42,544 nucleotides of DNA from Actinomycetota bacterium (GCA_004563715.1 SIRX01000038.1:1-42544), one strand, 5' to 3'; counted from the stretch's first letter, positions 16,673 through 24,943 are shown. The notes: generated from the letters alone by a model not told the origin. Numbers and translations: made by a program.

Positions 16673-17740
16673 CTACACCATCCAGAAAGAGCCTTCGCCG
16701 TCTCCCAGGGTGTAAGCCCAGTTGGAGACGCGGCGGGCGGTTTTTTGCAGGCCGGGGTCTTCCAGCTTGACGAGCAGGTTGTTGCGCCGCACCCGGCGGT
16801 GAAAAAAGCCCAGCCGCCACATCTCGTCCGGCCGGGCCGAGGCCGGCGACTCCCCGTACCGGTAACGTACTATCTGGGCTCCCGCCCGGCGAAAGCGGCG
16901 GACCGCCGCCCGTAGCAGCGCCCGCGATACGTCCGGACGACCGGGAAGCGCCGTCAGGTCGAGTATGTAACCGTCCATGCCCCGCGTGATCTTGAGCACG
17001 GCGTAGCCGAGGAGGCCCGCGCCCCCTTTTACGCCGAGCACCGTAACCGGGTGCTGGGGGGAGCCGGGACCGTAGCGCCAGCGCAGGAAGGCCGCGTCCT
17101 TCTCGGGGATGCAGGGGACGGCTGCGGCCACCCTCTCGAAGAGGGCGTCGAAGGCGTCGTCGAACTCCTCGACCTCCTCGACCTCGGGGCCGCCGCCGAA
17201 AACCCGGCCCAGGGCTTCGTCAGCTACCCGGAGGCCGGCGTTCAGCGGACGGTGCAGCGGGGCGGGCACCGGTTTCGGAAAGCGGGAGACGTCCAGGACC
17301 TTCGCGGCGTTGCGCAGCTGGCCCGCAACCTCGGCCCCCAGGCGCTCCTCGACGCTGACCACGGCCGGCACCAGGTCGCAGGCGACGCAGTTCTCGCAGG
17401 CGCGGAAGAACTTGCGCATCAGCGAGAGGGCGTAGAAACCGTAGTCCGGGTGGACCATGTAGTCCGCGGGGGTGTGGGCGGCCACGCGCCGGCCGTTGAT
17501 CCGGTAGTACTGGGGGAAGGCCGAGAGGTGTCCCACCACCTCGCCCTCCGGCGTGATCGCCGCCCACCGGTGGACCTGGTCGGCGAGGGGGTGCTGCTCG
17601 TACCAGCGGTACACCGAGGTGTAGAAGTCGAAGTCGCGGACTTCGGGGTGGTTCGGGTAGGCGGTGACGCGCAGCTTTCCGACGCCTTCTTCGATCTCCC
17701 TCACCCCGTTCAGGGGCCTTACCGTGACCTTCGTCGCCAT
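16673..17740 (-). CDS. GNAT-fold acyltransferase, copy 2
   Basis: A 355-residue paralog of the protein at 9738-11006. Shared blocks include HPEVRDFDFYTSVYRWYEQ, ADYMVHPDYGFYALSLMRKF, EDAF-like DAFDALFERVAAAVPCIP and AAFLRWRYGPGSPQHPV. The linker between the two halves is about 50 residues shorter than in copy 1. The start at ATG 17738-17740 has GGAGGAG about 11 bases upstream. It is the first gene of a minus-strand run that continues with FemAB copy 2 and then the ACP/ligase/decarboxylase/FemAB genes. Acetyl-CoA or acyl-CoA donor binding is expected from the fold; an acyl-ACP donor is possible given the neighbours. Confidence 0.8.
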   Translation of the reverse strand: MATKVTVRPLNGVREIEEGVGKLRVTAYPNHPEVRDFDFYTSVYRWYEQHPLADQVHRWAAITPEGEVVGHLSAFPQYYRINGRRVAAHTPADYMVHPDYGFYALSLMRKFFRACENCVACDLVPAVVSVEERLGAEVAGQLRNAAKVLDVSRFPKPVPAPLHRPLNAGLRVADEALGRVFGGGPEVEEVEEFDDAFDALFERVAAAVPCIPEKDAAFLRWRYGPGSPQHPVTVLGVKGGAGLLGYAVLKITRGMDGYILDLTALPGRPDVSRALLRAAVRRFRRAGAQIVRYRYGESPASARPDEMWRLGFFHRRVRRNNLLVKLEDPGLQKTARRVSNWAYTLGDGEGSFWMV

Positions 17741-17810
17741 ATCGCGCCAACTCCTCCGCCGGGCCGGCGTCCGCCCGGCAGACCCGGCCTGTACCGAACT
17801 GTAAGGACAG

Positions 17811-17840
17811 AGTGTAAGGTAGCGGCCCGGCAAAGTTCAA
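17811..17840 (-). promoter_or_regulatory. promoter of GNAT copy 2 / envelope operon
   Basis: On the minus strand TTGAAC (17835-17840), 18 bases, TACACT (17811-17816). The bases from CCTTACACTCTG to AGTTCGG are conserved with the promoter of GNAT copy 1, suggesting co-regulation of both gene sets. Confidence 0.65.
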
Positions 17841-18046
17841 CAGACCGGGTTCCGGCCGGTGCCCGCCCTCGAGTGGTAACGCGCCGGAGCTCCGGAGGTG
17901 GCATCGGGGCAGAGTTTTTGGTTACATATCAGGGTTTCGTGCTGGAGTTCCGCGGAGGATGCAAAGATCAAACCTGTTACAGCAGAGGCGTGTGAGACGC
18001 GGCCTGTCAGGCGTGACCCGGTAGGCGCCGGTATGCCGGGTGCCTC

Positions 18047-19558
18047 GTGAAGCCCGCAGCGAGAAAACGGCGGAGCCGGCCGGCCGCCGTGCGACGCCGC
18101 CGGCGCCGTCGGCGCGGCCTCGCGCTCCTGGTGCTGGCCGTACTTTTCGCCGGCATCGCCTACGCCGCGGGGTATCTACCGGGGGGTGGAGACCATGCGG
18201 CGGAGGCCGGCTCCGGCGAGCCGGTACGCAAGGTCTCCCCGTTGGGTGAGCCGCTCTCCGGCAGAGAGGACCTCCCCGAGCCGCCGGACGCGATCAAGCT
18301 CAAGAGGACCCCAGCCTCCGCGGCCTACCTCGCGGTGGCCGGGGAGCTTCCCGACGTGGACCGGGAGAGCATAAAAGCCGTCTACCGGAGCGAGGACGAC
18401 CCCGACTGGGCCGCAGTACGGTTCGGCCTGGAGGACGAGGAGGGGGACCACGTCCTCTTTTTACAGAAGGAGGGGCGGGCTTGGGAGGTCCGACGGTCGG
18501 TGTTGACCGACGAGCCGGACTACCCGGAGAACGAGCAGGCCGTGCTCGGGGGCGTGCCCGAGGACCTCGCTGGCTCTCTCTACACCGTGGCGGAGGCTGA
18601 GAACGGGCTGCCGTCGGACTCCGCGCCCGTCGGCGAGCCGCCGGACCTGGAGGGCGTGCCGGACATGGGCCAACCCCGGTTTTCCGGGACCGAGCCGTTT
18701 CTGGAAGGCGTCCCGAGCGCCGAGCGCGGGCGGATAGAGAAAGGTCTCTCGGAGGTGCGTGAGGTCGTAGAGCGCTACGACGGCGTGGCCGGCGTCTACG
18801 TGCGGGACCTGGAGGGCGGCTGGGGCTACGGGGTGCGGCCCGACGAAGAGTTCTTCAGCGCCTCGGTAATAAAGGTGCCGATCATGATCGCCGTCTACCG
18901 CAAGATAGACGAGGGTGAGCTCTCCCTGTCGGACCGGTTCGAGACCGAGGAGTGGGACTGGGCCGCTGGTGCCGGCTGGCTGCAGTGGGAGGACCCCGGC
19001 GAGGTCTACAGCGTCTACGACTACCTGTGGATGATGATGACCCAGTCCGACAACGTGGCCACCAACGCCCTGTTGCGCAAGGTCGGCGGCATAGACTACG
19101 TCAACGAGGTCTCCCGCTCCCTGGGGACCGAGGACACGGTGCTCATGCAGAAGGTGACCAGCGAGCGGGGCGCGGTACCCGCCCTCGATAACCGGACCAC
19201 GACCCGGGACATGGTGGTCATGATGGAGAAGATCGCCGACGGCACGGCGGCGAGCCCCGAGAGCTCCCAGGACATGGTAGACCTCATGTTCCTCAACGTG
19301 CTCGACTCGTGGCTGGTGGACGGGCTGCCGTCCGAGACCCCGGTGGCCAACAAGTCGGGCTGGCTCTACCAGTGCTACAACGAGGTCGGCATCGTCTTCC
19401 ACGACGACCGGCCCTACGCGGTGTCGGTGCTCTCCAAGTACGGACCCGCGGACCCGGAGGCGGCCAAGCCGGACCTGACCGAGATCTCCGAGAGGTTATG
19501 GGACGTTCAGGACGGCGGAACGGAGGGGGGAGAGGAGCCGTCCGAGGAGGAAGGTTGA
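18047..19558 (+). CDS. class A beta-lactamase-fold serine hydrolase, membrane-anchored
   Basis: A 503-residue protein starting at GTG 18047. An arginine-rich N terminus (positive-inside) precedes one membrane segment (about residues 24-42), so the rest is outside the cell. After a low-complexity linker and a small alpha/beta region (residues 75-200), the beta-lactamase2 domain runs from about residue 235 to 480. It contains SVIK (S273, K276) as the SxxK catalytic pair, SDN in MMTQSDNVATNALL, and KSG in ANKSGWLYQ. All three active-site motifs of the family are intact. It could be a beta-lactamase or a peptidoglycan-directed hydrolase; being anchored and beside murJ favours a wall role. Its last 52 bases overlap the convergent murJ gene. 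Confidence 0.88.
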   Translation: MKPAARKRRSRPAAVRRRRRRRRGLALLVLAVLFAGIAYAAGYLPGGGDHAAEAGSGEPVRKVSPLGEPLSGREDLPEPPDAIKLKRTPASAAYLAVAGELPDVDRESIKAVYRSEDDPDWAAVRFGLEDEEGDHVLFLQKEGRAWEVRRSVLTDEPDYPENEQAVLGGVPEDLAGSLYTVAEAENGLPSDSAPVGEPPDLEGVPDMGQPRFSGTEPFLEGVPSAERGRIEKGLSEVREVVERYDGVAGVYVRDLEGGWGYGVRPDEEFFSASVIKVPIMIAVYRKIDEGELSLSDRFETEEWDWAAGAGWLQWEDPGEVYSVYDYLWMMMTQSDNVATNALLRKVGGIDYVNEVSRSLGTEDTVLMQKVTSERGAVPALDNRTTTRDMVVMMEKIADGTAASPESSQDMVDLMFLNVLDSWLVDGLPSETPVANKSGWLYQCYNEVGIVFHDDRPYAVSVLSKYGPADPEAAKPDLTEISERLWDVQDGGTEGGEEPSEEEG

Positions 19559-21135
19559 GCCTCCTCCCGGCCCAGGCGCCGTTTTAGCAGGGTGCCGACC
19601 CACTTCATCTCCCCCGCGCGGAGCAGGTAAGCCGCCCCGAGGTAGGTCCCCAGGGACAAGCTCCCGACCGCCGCGATGATCCCGGCCCGGCCGGCCGCCG
19701 TCGAGCCGGTCCCGAGGAGCGCCGTGCCCGTCCGGGCGGCGGCGTACATCACGGCCCCGGCGATGAGGATCTTGACCAGAGATTGCAGAAGCTGCCGGCC
19801 TCCGAGGCGCTTGGTCTCCCGGCGCATCATGGCCAGGGCGGCGAGGGCCAGCGTCGCGTTCGCCACCGAGAGCGCCAGCGCCACGCCGACGAGGCCGATG
19901 GTCTGCGACATGGCGTAGGCCAGGGCCACGTAGAGGACCAGCAGCGCGACGTTCAATATGGCGGGGGTCATCGTATTCTGCCGGGAGTAGAACGCCCGCA
20001 CGAGGAAGAAGTACACCCCGTAGCCGAGCAGGCCCACCGCGTAGGCGACGAGCAGCGCCGCCACGGTCCTGGTGGCCTCGGCGTCGAAGGCGAAGCGCTC
20101 GTAGAGCAGCCCGATCACCGGCTCGGCCAGCACCACCAGGCCGACGGTGGAGGGAACCGAGACGAAGGCTACCAGCCGCAGGCCGAAGGATAGGGTGTCG
20201 CGGTAGCCCCCGGCGTCCCGGCGGGAGAACTTCTCGGAGAGCTCGGGCATCAGGGCGGTCGCCACGGCCACGACGAAGACGCCGTAGGGGAGCGTAAAGA
20301 CGGCGAAGGCGTAACCGAGCTGGGCCACCGCCTGAAAGGAGCTGGCCAGGTAGTTGGCGTAGAACTGGACGCCGACCGAGGCCGCGACCAGCACGAGCAT
20401 CGGCCCCGCGAGCCGGGCGGCGGTGACGAGGGCCGGGTGCCCGACCTTCGGGCGCGGCGTGTAGCCGAGGCGCAACATGGTCGGGACCTGCACCAGCGCC
20501 ATCAGGACCGCGCCCACCGTGGCCCCGGAGGCGAGCGCGTAGATCGCCAGCCCGGAGCCGCGCGCGGCGAGGAACGCGTAGGCGATAAAGGAGGCGATGA
20601 CCGACAGGTTGTACAGCACGGGCGCGAAGGTGGGCAGGAAAAAGCGGCGGTGGGACTGGAGGACGCCGGTGGCGATGGTGCTGAGGCCGAAGAAGATCAT
20701 CTGCACCGCGAAGATGCGGAAGAGCAGCGTCGCCAGTTCCACCGTCTCCCGGGCCTCCGCTGGCGAGACGTTCTCGGCCTGCGACCAGGCCGTGGCCAGG
20801 TTCACCAGGGGCTCGGCGAAGATGATGCCCAGGAGCGCGACCGCGGCGAGCAGCGGCAACGCGAGGGTGAGGAGCGCGTTGATCAGGTCCCGGGCGTCCC
20901 GCTCTCCGTGGATGGTGAGCCGGTCCACCAGTATCGGGATGAAGATGGAGTAGAAGATGCCGCCCAGGAACAGCTCGTAGATCAGGTTCGGCAACAGCAC
21001 GGCTATGGCGTAGGCGTCGGCCACCAGCCCGGTCCCGAGCACGGCGGCCAGGGCCGCCACCCGCACGAAGCCCGTTATTCGCGAGAGGATCGTTGCAACG
21101 GAGATGGTTAGCATGGAGCGGAGGAGGGCTGCCAT
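19507..21135 (-). CDS. murJ: lipid II flippase MurJ
   Basis: A 542-residue polytopic membrane protein of the MOP superfamily that flips lipid II across the membrane for peptidoglycan synthesis. The N-terminal signature SMLTISVATILSRITGFVR is typical, as are VADAYAIAVLLPNLIYELFLGG and the many evenly spaced hydrophobic segments (about 14). Length is usual for the core MurJ; there is no extra cytoplasmic pseudokinase or C-terminal domain as in mycobacterial MviN. It lies back to back with a PASTA kinase (142 bases between starts); in mycobacteria MurJ is under PASTA-kinase control, so the pairing makes sense. Its 3' end overlaps the beta-lactamase-fold gene by 52 bases. Confidence 0.95.
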   Translation of the reverse strand: MAALLRSMLTISVATILSRITGFVRVAALAAVLGTGLVADAYAIAVLLPNLIYELFLGGIFYSIFIPILVDRLTIHGERDARDLINALLTLALPLLAAVALLGIIFAEPLVNLATAWSQAENVSPAEARETVELATLLFRIFAVQMIFFGLSTIATGVLQSHRRFFLPTFAPVLYNLSVIASFIAYAFLAARGSGLAIYALASGATVGAVLMALVQVPTMLRLGYTPRPKVGHPALVTAARLAGPMLVLVAASVGVQFYANYLASSFQAVAQLGYAFAVFTLPYGVFVVAVATALMPELSEKFSRRDAGGYRDTLSFGLRLVAFVSVPSTVGLVVLAEPVIGLLYERFAFDAEATRTVAALLVAYAVGLLGYGVYFFLVRAFYSRQNTMTPAILNVALLVLYVALAYAMSQTIGLVGVALALSVANATLALAALAMMRRETKRLGGRQLLQSLVKILIAGAVMYAAARTGTALLGTGSTAAGRAGIIAAVGSLSLGTYLGAAYLLRAGEMKWVGTLLKRRLGREEAQPSSSDGSSPPSVPPS

Positions 21136-21263
21136 GGGGGGATAGTACTAGAGGGCTTGGTAAAAGTCTCCGAGGGTTTTTCCGGGCGAAAGCGTCGGCG
21201 CGGGAACCTCGTCTCCCCCGGCGGGCGTGCCGGGTTAGCGGGTTTCGGGCAAGCCCGCCGGGG

Positions 21264-21269
21264 TATAAC
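21264..21269 (+). promoter_or_regulatory. -10 element, possibly leaderless kinase mRNA
   Basis: TATAAC ends nine bases before the kinase ATG (21278). Transcription would start at about 21276-21278, at or next to the start codon. No Shine-Dalgarno sequence precedes the ATG, consistent with leaderless translation. No good -35 is visible. Confidence 0.45.
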
Positions 21270-21277
21270 ATACGGTC

Positions 21278-23149
21278 ATGCAAGGGACCGTCGTAAACGA
21301 GCGTTACGTGCTCCGGGATTTTCTGGGCCGCGGGGGCATGGGGCAGGTGTACCGGGCGCACGACGAGCTTCTGGACCGGGAGGTGGCCCTGAAGCTGCTG
21401 GCCCCCCAGCACGCCGAGAACCCCTCCTTCGTGGAGCGCTTCCGGCGGGAGGTCAAGAACGCGGCGGCGCTCTCGCACCCCAACATCGTCTCGGTCTTTG
21501 ACGCGGGGGAGTCCGCCGGCGGCGTCCCCTACATGGCTATGGAGTACGTCGGCGGCGGCACGCTGGCGCAGAAGATCGACAAAGAAGGACCCCTCGACGC
21601 CCTGGAGGCGGCCGGGATAGCGCTCCAGGTAGCCCGGGCCCTGGAAGAGGCGCATTCGCGGGGCGTGATCCACCGGGACATAAAGCCCCACAACGTCTTT
21701 CTGGTCGAGGAGCTAGCCTCCACCGGCACCTCTTCTGCCGGGATCACGGGCGCCGATCCCGGTGGCCTGCCTCCGGGGAGCGTCAAAGTCGGGGACTTCG
21801 GCATAGCCCGGGCCGCCGCCGAGACCGCCATGACCGAGACGAGCCTGATCCTGGGCACCGTCCGCTACCTCTCGCCGGAGCAGGCGACCGGCGAGGCGGT
21901 AGGACCGGCCAGCGACCTCTACTCCCTGGGCGTCGTGCTCTACGAGATGCTGACCGGCGAGGTCCCCTTCGACGCCGAGAACCCCGTGGCCATAGCCATA
22001 AAGCACGTCTCCGAGCCGCCCCCGCCGCCGCGCCGGGAGAACCCGGGGGTTCCGGAGAACCTGCAGGCTATAACCCTCAACCTCCTCTCCAAAGACCCCG
22101 GGGACCGCTACGCGGAGGCCGGAGAACTTCTAGAAGACCTGGAACGGGTGGCCAGGGGGCTCCCGCCGGCCAGGCTGCCCGCCGAAGACGCCACGGAGGC
22201 CCTGGAGCGTCCCGGGTCTCCTCCGGCGAGGGGTGGGAAACACTTCGTCCCGGCCCGGAGGTCCCGGTTCCGGCGCCGGTTCGGCACGATGCTGGTCCTC
22301 GCCGGGGTCTTGGCGGCGCTCGCGGTGGCCGGGTCTACCGGGGGCCTCGCGGCGCTCACCGGGGCCTCTGGAGACCAGGAGGCCGCCCAACCGGTGGGAG
22401 GCGTGCAGGAAGTCCCGGAGCCTTCCGGGATCGAAGCCCCGGTAGTCCTGGTGGGCATACCGGACGTGGTAGGCGAGAGCCGGGAAGAGGCGGTGCAGAC
22501 CCTGGAGGACGCCGGTTTCGAGGCCGAGGTTGACGCGCAAGAGACCTCTGCCCGGGAAGAAGGAACCGTGCTGTCCCAGGCCCCCGAACCCGGCAACCGG
22601 GCCGAGCGTGGCTCGGAGGTCTCGATAACGGTCGCCGAAGCCCCGCCGGCCGTGCAGGTCCCAGACCTTACCGGCCTGAGCGTCGCCGAGGCGGAGGCCG
22701 CGCTCTCGGAGGCGGGCCTGGTTCTGGGAGAACAATCCCAGACGCCGAGCGGCACGATGCCGGCGGGCCTGATACTGGGCCAGAATCTCCAGGCCGGGGA
22801 GGAGGTGTCGGGCGGGAGCAGCGTGGACGTGACCGTCAGCTCGGGGCCGCCCGAGCCAGCGGCAACGCCGCAGCCGGCTCCGGTTCCGGAAGCCCCGGAG
22901 GAAGAACCCCAAGAGCCTCAAGCCGAAGAACCCCAGGAGCCTCGGGCCGAAGAGCCCCAGGAACCTCAAGCCGAAGAGCCCCAGCCCGAAGAGCCCCGGG
23001 GGGAGACGCCGGAGGACGCCGCTCCTCCTGGGGACGCCGGACCGGGTGACGACGCTTCGGAAAGCCCTGGGGAACCGGAGGCGGGTGGCCCGATCTCGCG
23101 GATGCCCGTCGAGCCCCGGGAGCCGAGAATGCCGGACGTTCTGCCGTAG
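21278..23149 (+). CDS. PASTA-domain Ser/Thr protein kinase
   Basis: A 623-residue Hanks-type kinase (PknB/PrkC-like). Kinase domain residues 10-290: glycine loop FLGRGGMGQVY, K39 in VALKLL, catalytic HRDIKPHN (132-139), DFG (173-175), LGTVRYLSPEQ activation segment. An insertion of about 23 residues rich in Ser/Thr/Gly lies between the catalytic loop and DFG, where most relatives have only a short turn. One membrane helix lies near residue 340. Outside are two PASTA repeats (about 393-453 and 455-520: IPDVVGESREEAVQTLEDAG and VPDLTGLSVAEAEAALSEAG), which bind muropeptides in this family. The tail is a Pro/Glu-rich repeat. It probably senses the wall and regulates growth; murJ is divergent. 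Confidence 0.93.
   Translation: MQGTVVNERYVLRDFLGRGGMGQVYRAHDELLDREVALKLLAPQHAENPSFVERFRREVKNAAALSHPNIVSVFDAGESAGGVPYMAMEYVGGGTLAQKIDKEGPLDALEAAGIALQVARALEEAHSRGVIHRDIKPHNVFLVEELASTGTSSAGITGADPGGLPPGSVKVGDFGIARAAAETAMTETSLILGTVRYLSPEQATGEAVGPASDLYSLGVVLYEMLTGEVPFDAENPVAIAIKHVSEPPPPPRRENPGVPENLQAITLNLLSKDPGDRYAEAGELLEDLERVARGLPPARLPAEDATEALERPGSPPARGGKHFVPARRSRFRRRFGTMLVLAGVLAALAVAGSTGGLAALTGASGDQEAAQPVGGVQEVPEPSGIEAPVVLVGIPDVVGESREEAVQTLEDAGFEAEVDAQETSAREEGTVLSQAPEPGNRAERGSEVSITVAEAPPAVQVPDLTGLSVAEAEAALSEAGLVLGEQSQTPSGTMPAGLILGQNLQAGEEVSGGSSVDVTVSSGPPEPAATPQPAPVPEAPEEEPQEPQAEEPQEPRAEEPQEPQAEEPQPEEPRGETPEDAAPPGDAGPGDDASESPGEPEAGGPISRMPVEPREPRMPDVLP
22901..22996 (+). repeat. 24-base coding repeat in kinase tail
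   Basis: Three and a half copies of a 24-base unit encode EEPQEPQA-type octapeptides, with silent and Q/R changes between copies. Such Pro/Glu repeats usually form extended, wall-spanning segments and vary in copy number between strains. Confidence 0.8.
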
Positions 23150-23251
23150 CATTTCGCCGTCTCCGGCGGGTGTAGAGCCGGGTTCGCGGCGGGCGGGCTG
23201 TAATGAATAGCTACTCATGTTGTTATGGTTTTGTAACCGGCTGGTGTTAAG

Positions 23252-23881
23252 ATGTCGGGCGTGCAGCGCGAGAGCTACAGAGTTTACAAGAGCCGTCGCC
23301 GCTGGGACACGCCTTCGAGCAAGCGTCGGAAATTCGGCAAGAGGGGTCTGATCGCCAGCGGGCTAGCCCTGATCCTGGTCGCGGCCGGGCTGGTGCTGAT
23401 GAACGTGCCGTTTTTGGGCGGTCCCCCCGGTGCGGCGCCGGTGCCCACCGACGACACGATGCGGCTCACGATACCCAAGATGCAGCGGGTCCAGGGCGTC
23501 CCGGTGTACACCGCGGCGGCCAACGACGAAAACAAGCTCGGCTCCGGCACCATCCATCTGGCGGGCACCGGCTTCCCGTGGGAGCCCGGGGCCAACGTGT
23601 ACATTGCGGGCCACCGGCTAGGCTACCCGAACACGAAGAGCTTCCTGGTCTTCTACGACCTGAACAAGCTGAAGGACGGCGATCGGGTGGTGCTCCGGGA
23701 CTCGGTCGGCACCCGATACATCTACCAGGTTTTCAACCGGTTCATCACCACCCCCGACGACATCTCCGTCACCGAGCCGGTGCCGGGCCGGAACATAGTC
23801 AGCCTGCAGACCTGCACGCTCCCGGACTACTCCCAGCGCCTGATAGTCCAGGCCGAACTGGTCGACAGCAGGCCCGCTTAG
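23252..23881 (+). CDS. sortase (class E/D-like transpeptidase)
   Basis: A 209-residue membrane-anchored sortase. A basic N terminus (about 30 residues) and one hydrophobic segment (residues 33-52) precede the beta-barrel. The catalytic triad residues are visible: H121 in YIAGHRLGYP, C188 in LQTCTLPDYSQ and R196 in QRLIVQ. Sortases cut a C-terminal sorting motif and join the protein to the wall or to pilins. The style (GSGTIHLAGTGFPWEPGANVYIAGH) resembles class E, common in actinobacteria; the class is not certain. No substrate with an LPxTG/LAxTG tail is present in the window. It lies 100 bases downstream of the PASTA kinase. Confidence 0.9.
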   Translation: MSGVQRESYRVYKSRRRWDTPSSKRRKFGKRGLIASGLALILVAAGLVLMNVPFLGGPPGAAPVPTDDTMRLTIPKMQRVQGVPVYTAAANDENKLGSGTIHLAGTGFPWEPGANVYIAGHRLGYPNTKSFLVFYDLNKLKDGDRVVLRDSVGTRYIYQVFNRFITTPDDISVTEPVPGRNIVSLQTCTLPDYSQRLIVQAELVDSRPA

Positions 23882-24010
23882 GCTGCTTGGAGTCAGGCCC
23901 GCCGGACCTCTCGGCGCGCCTTGCGATCCCGGCGGCGATCCGGGAGAATCCAGGTTACAGGAGGCTACCGGAGGGAGTCTGATATCCGCGCGAGCAAAGA
24001 AAAAGGCTTC

Positions 24011-24943
24011 GTGCAGCCCGATGCCGGCGGCGGTGTGGGCCGTGCGCTTCGGGTGAGAAAGCCGGCCGTAAGCCTCGGCCTGCTGGGCGCGATCCTGGCC
24101 GTCCTGCTGCTGGCGGGCTGTGGCGGGGAAGCCGATTCTTCGGCAGAGGGGCAGACGGGCGGAGCCGAGGAGACCCTCGAACAGACCGACGACCCGGCCC
24201 GGGAGGAGGCCGGGGCGGCCTCGGGCGAGGAACCCGCCGGGGTTACGCAGGACCCCGAGGAGCTACTGGCCCCCCAGGGTGCCGTCGTTACCGTGAGGCG
24301 CGTCGTAGACGGAGACACCATAATCGTGAGCCCGCCCGTCGAGGGCCGGACGGAGGTGGACCTGATCGGGGTCGACGCCCCCGAGACCGCGGACGCGGGC
24401 GAAAACGACCAGCCTTTCGGCCCCGCGGCGGCGAACTACGTCGCTTCTCAGGTCGAGGGCCGAAAGGTGGCGCTGGAGTTCGACGAGGTGGTAGAGGACG
24501 ATTCGGGGCGCCTGCTCGCCTACGTGCGGCTTCCGGGGGGCACGTTGTTCAACCGGGAGTTGATCCACCAGGGCTACGCCCAGGCGGTGAGATCCGGCCC
24601 GAACGCCGCGCACCGGGAGGAGCTAGCCGCCGCCCAGCGGGACGCCCGCGACGAGGGGCGGGGGTTGTGGGGCTTGCCGCCCGGCCAGCTCTGCCAGCTT
24701 GCGGACCGGGGCAACGGCATCGGCGGCGGTTGCGAGGACGTGCCGGCTTCTCAGCAGCAAGTCCCCGAGCCCGAGGACGAGGCGCCCGTAGCCGGGGTGC
24801 CGCCGCTACCCCCTGATGGAGACTACGACTGCGGGCACTTTGCCTCCCAGGAGCAGGCCCAGAGGGTCTTCGACGCCGAGCCGGGCGACCCGCACGAGCT
24901 GGACGAGGAAGGCAACGGGATCGCCTGCGAGTGGCTGCCGTAG
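24011..24943 (+). CDS. thermonuclease-like lipoprotein with excalibur domain
   Basis: A secreted SNase-fold nuclease. Start choice: GTG 24011 (AAGG five bases upstream) or GTG 24053 directly before the signal (RKPAVSLGLLGAILAVLLLAGC); I use the first. The lipobox LLAGC predicts lipid anchoring. After an acidic linker, the SNase domain contains VRRVVDGDTIIV (metal/catalytic Asp), DLIGVDAPE (catalytic Arg is absent in the usual RLIG place, here DLIG), GRLLAYVRLPGG and NRELIHQGYAQAV. The C terminus (about the last 40 residues) is an excalibur calcium-binding domain: DYDCGHFASQEQAQRVFD ... DEEGNGIACEWLP. A shared layout of SNase plus excalibur is common in Gram-positives. The L-for-R change deserves checking before calling it active. 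Confidence 0.87.
   Translation: MQPDAGGGVGRALRVRKPAVSLGLLGAILAVLLLAGCGGEADSSAEGQTGGAEETLEQTDDPAREEAGAASGEEPAGVTQDPEELLAPQGAVVTVRRVVDGDTIIVSPPVEGRTEVDLIGVDAPETADAGENDQPFGPAAANYVASQVEGRKVALEFDEVVEDDSGRLLAYVRLPGGTLFNRELIHQGYAQAVRSGPNAAHREELAAAQRDARDEGRGLWGLPPGQLCQLADRGNGIGGGCEDVPASQQQVPEPEDEAPVAGVPPLPPDGDYDCGHFASQEQAQRVFDAEPGDPHELDEEGNGIACEWLP

Noticed and set aside
19496-21691. 731-residue open frame over murJ on the same strand
   Set aside because: Out-of-frame Arg/Pro/Gly-rich reading; the real murJ frame carries the membrane pattern and family motifs.
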